Below, one piece after another: positions 61,835-64,000 of a stretch of DNA of 64,000 nt (the stretch's first letter is position 1; each line of letters starts with the position of its first letter). A program made the position numbers and the translations under genes. The stretch lies in the NCBI RefSeq assembly GCF_036636695.1, contig NZ_JAVWNW010000001.1; one strand, 5' to 3'. Source of the stretch: Anaerorhabdus sp036636695. GTDB lineage: Bacteria > Bacillota_I > Bacilli_A > Erysipelotrichales > Erysipelotrichaceae. The notes beneath the pieces are model-generated. The model worked only from the letters and a program-made list of their open reading frames with translations. It searched no databases and was not told the origin of the DNA.

Positions 61835-62551
61835 ATGTCAAACTATATAATGGATTTACGTAAAATTGTTGGTCATCGAGCACTACTTCAAGTTGGAGCT
61901 AGTGTAATTGTCGAAGATAAAGAAGGCAGGATCTTACTTCAAAAAAGAAGAGACAATCATTGTTGGGGATACGCAGGTGGGTCTGTTGAACTTGATGAAG
62001 TTGTTGAAGAAGCTGCGAAGCGTGAATTATTTGAAGAAACAGGTTTGATTGCCCATAAACTTGAGTTTTTTGGTGTCTTCTCAGGGAGTCATACGCATTA
62101 TATTTATCCTAATGGTGATGAAGTGTCCAATGTTGATATTGTGTTCATATGTAGAGAATATTCAGGACAGTTAAGTATGCAAGAATCTGAGGTTGAAGAT
62201 TTACAATTTTTCCGATTTGATGATTTACCTAAACAAATATCTCCTCCAATCGCAAGAGCTTTAAATCAATGGGTTGAAATTAAAAGAAAAGGAAATTCAT
62301 TGAGAAATGTTAATGAACTTCTTGAAAATCTCGATAAAATAAAAACTACAGAATTAGGTAAGAAAAGAATTCTAAAAAATTTAGGTCTTAAAGTTAATGA
62401 TATTATTGCATGGTGCAAAAGTGTTGTATTAAGTGCAGAAAATATAGAATCGTCAGGGAAAAATTGGTATGTCTATAAGGAAGATTATGTCATTACTATC
62501 AATGCTTCAAGTTATACAATAATTACTGCGCATCGACAACAAATAAAATAG
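61835..62551 (+). CDS. Nudix hydrolase fused to a DUF3781 domain
   Basis: 238 residues. The N-terminal 150 hold a complete Nudix box, GGSVELDEVVEEAAKRELFE followed by ETG (about 48-70), which binds Mg and cleaves nucleoside diphosphate linkages. The last 80 residues (LLENLDKIKTTELGKKRI, VNDIIAWCKS, SGKNWYVYKEDYVITINA, SYTIITAH) form a DUF3781 domain, usually a free-standing protein. AAGGAGGT precedes the ATG. Substrate and the role of DUF3781 are unknown. Confidence 0.85.
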   Translation: MSNYIMDLRKIVGHRALLQVGASVIVEDKEGRILLQKRRDNHCWGYAGGSVELDEVVEEAAKRELFEETGLIAHKLEFFGVFSGSHTHYIYPNGDEVSNVDIVFICREYSGQLSMQESEVEDLQFFRFDDLPKQISPPIARALNQWVEIKRKGNSLRNVNELLENLDKIKTTELGKKRILKNLGLKVNDIIAWCKSVVLSAENIESSGKNWYVYKEDYVITINASSYTIITAHRQQIK

Positions 62552-62605
62552 TTTTAAAAAATTGAAGATATAGTATAAAATATTACTTGTTCAGAGGTGA
62601 TCTAT

Positions 62606-63154
62606 ATGAGTAATATTGAAGAATTAGTAGAATTTAATAAACGGTTTGTAGAAAATAAGGAATATGAGAAATATAAAACAACAAAATATCCAAGCAAGAA
62701 AATAGCAATTCTTTCATGCATGGATACAAGACTTACAGAGTTATTACCAGCTGCTTTGAATATTCAAAATGGCGATGTTAAAATGATTAAAAATGCAGGG
62801 GCATTAATTAGTAGTCCACTAGGTAGTGTCATGCGAAGTTTAATTATTGCAATTTATGAGTTAGGTGTTGAAGAGATTATGGTCATAAACCACTATGATT
62901 GTGGCATGCAAAATATTCATTCTTCATCAATCATTGAAAAAATGCTTGAAAGAGGAATTCAGGAAAAAGATATTGAATTGATGAATTATTTAGGTATGGA
63001 TATTAAAAAATGGTTGAATGGATTTGATAATCCATGTATTTCAGTAAAAGAAACAGTCCAAAATATAAAATTGCACCCACTTATTCCTAAGGATATAAAA
63101 GTATCAGGATTTCTTATGGATCCAGATACAGGAAGATTAGATTTCATTGTGTAG
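62606..63154 (+). CDS. Beta-class carbonic anhydrase
   Basis: 182 residues. Zinc site ILSCMDTRL (Cys and Asp, with the Asp-Arg dyad, about residue 37-43) and INHYDCGM (His and Cys, about 94-100). KNAGALISS is the typical segment after the first motif. Interconverts CO2 and bicarbonate. The start 62606 is preferred over the in-frame GTG 62597, which lies in the AGAGGTG ribosome site. Single gene. Confidence 0.92.
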   Translation: MSNIEELVEFNKRFVENKEYEKYKTTKYPSKKIAILSCMDTRLTELLPAALNIQNGDVKMIKNAGALISSPLGSVMRSLIIAIYELGVEEIMVINHYDCGMQNIHSSSIIEKMLERGIQEKDIELMNYLGMDIKKWLNGFDNPCISVKETVQNIKLHPLIPKDIKVSGFLMDPDTGRLDFIV

Positions 63155-63167
63155 ATTACAAAAGTCA

Positions 63168-63195
63168 TTGAAATTGAAATACAGTTTGGTATAAT
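63168..63195 (+). promoter_or_regulatory. Sigma-A promoter for the MATE leader
   Basis: TTGAAA (63168) and TATAAT (63190) with a 16-base spacer and an extended -10 TGG. It lies about 115 bases before the MATE start codon, leaving a long leader. Confidence 0.65.
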
Positions 63196-63201
63196 ACAAG
63201 A

Positions 63202-63290
63202 GTATTGACGTGACCCATACGTTAATTAACGCTTTGCATAAAACATTGGAAACTATCAGAGTGTAAAAGGAACCCCGGGTTCCTTTTTTG
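63202..63290 (+). promoter_or_regulatory. Untranslated leader with terminator, possible attenuator or riboswitch
   Basis: About 90 transcribed bases between the promoter and the MATE gene end in a strong intrinsic terminator (63265-63290). ACGTGACCCATACGT, TTAATTAACG and TGGAAACTATCAGAGTG could form structure. I do not recognise an aptamer class. The placement is what one expects for ligand-controlled attenuation. Confidence 0.4.
63265..63290 (+). terminator. Terminator between the promoter and the MATE gene
   Basis: AAAAGGAACCC and GGGTTCCTTTT with a one- to three-base loop, then T's; 20 bases before ATG 63311. Confidence 0.8.
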
Positions 63291-63310
63291 TGTGAAATGG
63301 AGGTTTTCGT

Positions 63311-64000
63311 ATGAAAGAAAACAAAATGGGCAGTATGGAAATAAAAAAATTAGTTACTACAATGTCTATTCCAATCATCATCTCAATGTTAGTTCAAGCA
63401 CTTTATAACATTGTAGATAGTATCTTTATTGCTAGGGTATCTGAATCTGCCCTTACAGCAGTATCTTTGTGTTATCCAATTCAAATGATTTTAGTTGCAG
63501 TTGCCTGTGGGACAGGGGTCGGCATAAATGCATTATTGTCTAGAAATTTAGGACTTAAGAAACAAAAAGAGGCAAATCAAGTTGCCGTGCATGGTTTATT
63601 CTTGGCAATTGTGAATGGTCTTGTCTTTGCATTAATTGGCTTCTTATTTTCTAAACAGTTTATTCAATTGTTTACGAATGATGCGGAGATTCTAGCAATG
63701 GGAATCAGTTATATGCAAATATGTATGATATTTTCATTTGGAATATTTGTTCAAATTACCTATGAAAGAATTATGCAAGCTACAGGAAATCCTGGTTACA
63801 ACATGGTAGTTCAAGGTGTTGGTGCATTAGTAAATATAATTCTTGATCCAATCTTTATTTTCGGTTATTTTGGTTTTCCTGCAATGGGTGTGACAGGGGC
63901 AGCAATTGCGACAGTTATAGGTCAAATCATTGCGATGCTTTTAGGTATCTTTATCACTAAACATAAAGTAAAACTTGTTCAAATTCATGTACGAGAATTC
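63311..64000 (+). CDS. MATE-family multidrug/cation efflux protein (3' end outside window)
   Basis: 230 residues up to the window edge. Na+- or H+-coupled exporter: SIPIIISMLVQALYNIVDSI at the first helix pair, GTGVGINALLSRNLG, and ATGNPGYNMVVQGVGALVNI followed by LDPIFIFG, all standard in bacterial MATE proteins. TGGAGG lies 9 bases before ATG 63311. It starts after a promoter and terminator-bearing leader, so its expression is probably conditional. Substrate unknown. Confidence 0.92.
   Translation, partial: MKENKMGSMEIKKLVTTMSIPIIISMLVQALYNIVDSIFIARVSESALTAVSLCYPIQMILVAVACGTGVGINALLSRNLGLKKQKEANQVAVHGLFLAIVNGLVFALIGFLFSKQFIQLFTNDAEILAMGISYMQICMIFSFGIFVQITYERIMQATGNPGYNMVVQGVGALVNIILDPIFIFGYFGFPAMGVTGAAIATVIGQIIAMLLGIFITKHKVKLVQIHVREF

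Noticed and set aside
1..64000. CRISPR arrays and complete insertion sequences
   Set aside because: No regularly spaced repeats of CRISPR type and no intact transposase with terminal inverted repeats were seen; repeats found are att copies, operator-like repeats and hairpins.

Overview
The window is low-GC Gram-positive chromosome (an A+T-rich Firmicute). Gene content such as RNase HIII, MutS2, heterodimeric ABC exporters, an agr locus, BglG-type PTS control and strong GGAGG ribosome binding sites suggests an Erysipelotrichia-like organism. The species assignment is inference only; no rRNA is present.

Bases 1-17160 are ordinary core chromosome, mostly on the + strand: a potassium uptake pair (ktrB, cut by the window edge, and ktrA), a TSCPD protein, a heterodimeric multidrug ABC exporter, lspA, an RluD-type pseudouridine synthase, a rhomboid protease, dCMP deaminase, rnhC (reverse strand), a CvpA-like protein, mutS2, uvrC, a VanY-type carboxypeptidase and a YfcE-type phosphodiesterase.

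Bases 17187-40174 are an array of mobile islands stacked at a tRNA-Arg(TCT) gene. The 3' end of the tRNA recurs at about 22243, 29612 and 40160. Just downstream of the tRNA and of each copy lies a decayed 3' end of a tyrosine integrase. Island I (17264-22260) carries a lantibiotic-resistance-type ABC transporter (ATPase and two permeases) divergent from its two-component system, with 11-bp-spaced repeats between them. Island II (22261-29628) carries an agr-type quorum-sensing locus. A short agrD gene, with serine where cysteine is usual, is split from agrBAC and is translationally coupled to a secreted Cys-containing peptide. A second related peptide and a MacB/FtsX-type ABC pair follow. This looks like a self-contained, quorum-controlled secreted-peptide system and is the most interesting part of the window. 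Island III (29629-40174) carries a serine recombinase with a 906-residue SF1 helicase of different base composition, then a fructose-family PTS operon with an epimerase-like enzyme and a PRD regulator, then a broken HAD phosphatase.

Bases 40175-46430 begin with more decayed mobile DNA. They continue with a CDP-alcohol phosphatidyltransferase that appears to start at ATT, and a class I ribonucleotide reductase (nrdA-nrdB) behind a cobalamin riboswitch and a 9-codon leader ORF.

Bases 46430-64000 are a series of compact operons: a two-component system with a MacAB-like ABC exporter; an ECF sigma and zinc anti-sigma pair; a flavodoxin-like reductase; a PAS-GGDEF protein; a LysR regulator divergent from a polar amino-acid ABC importer; a CPBP membrane protease; an Imm5-like protein with a Nudix-DUF3781 fusion; a beta-carbonic anhydrase; and a MATE exporter, cut by the window edge, behind a terminator-containing leader.
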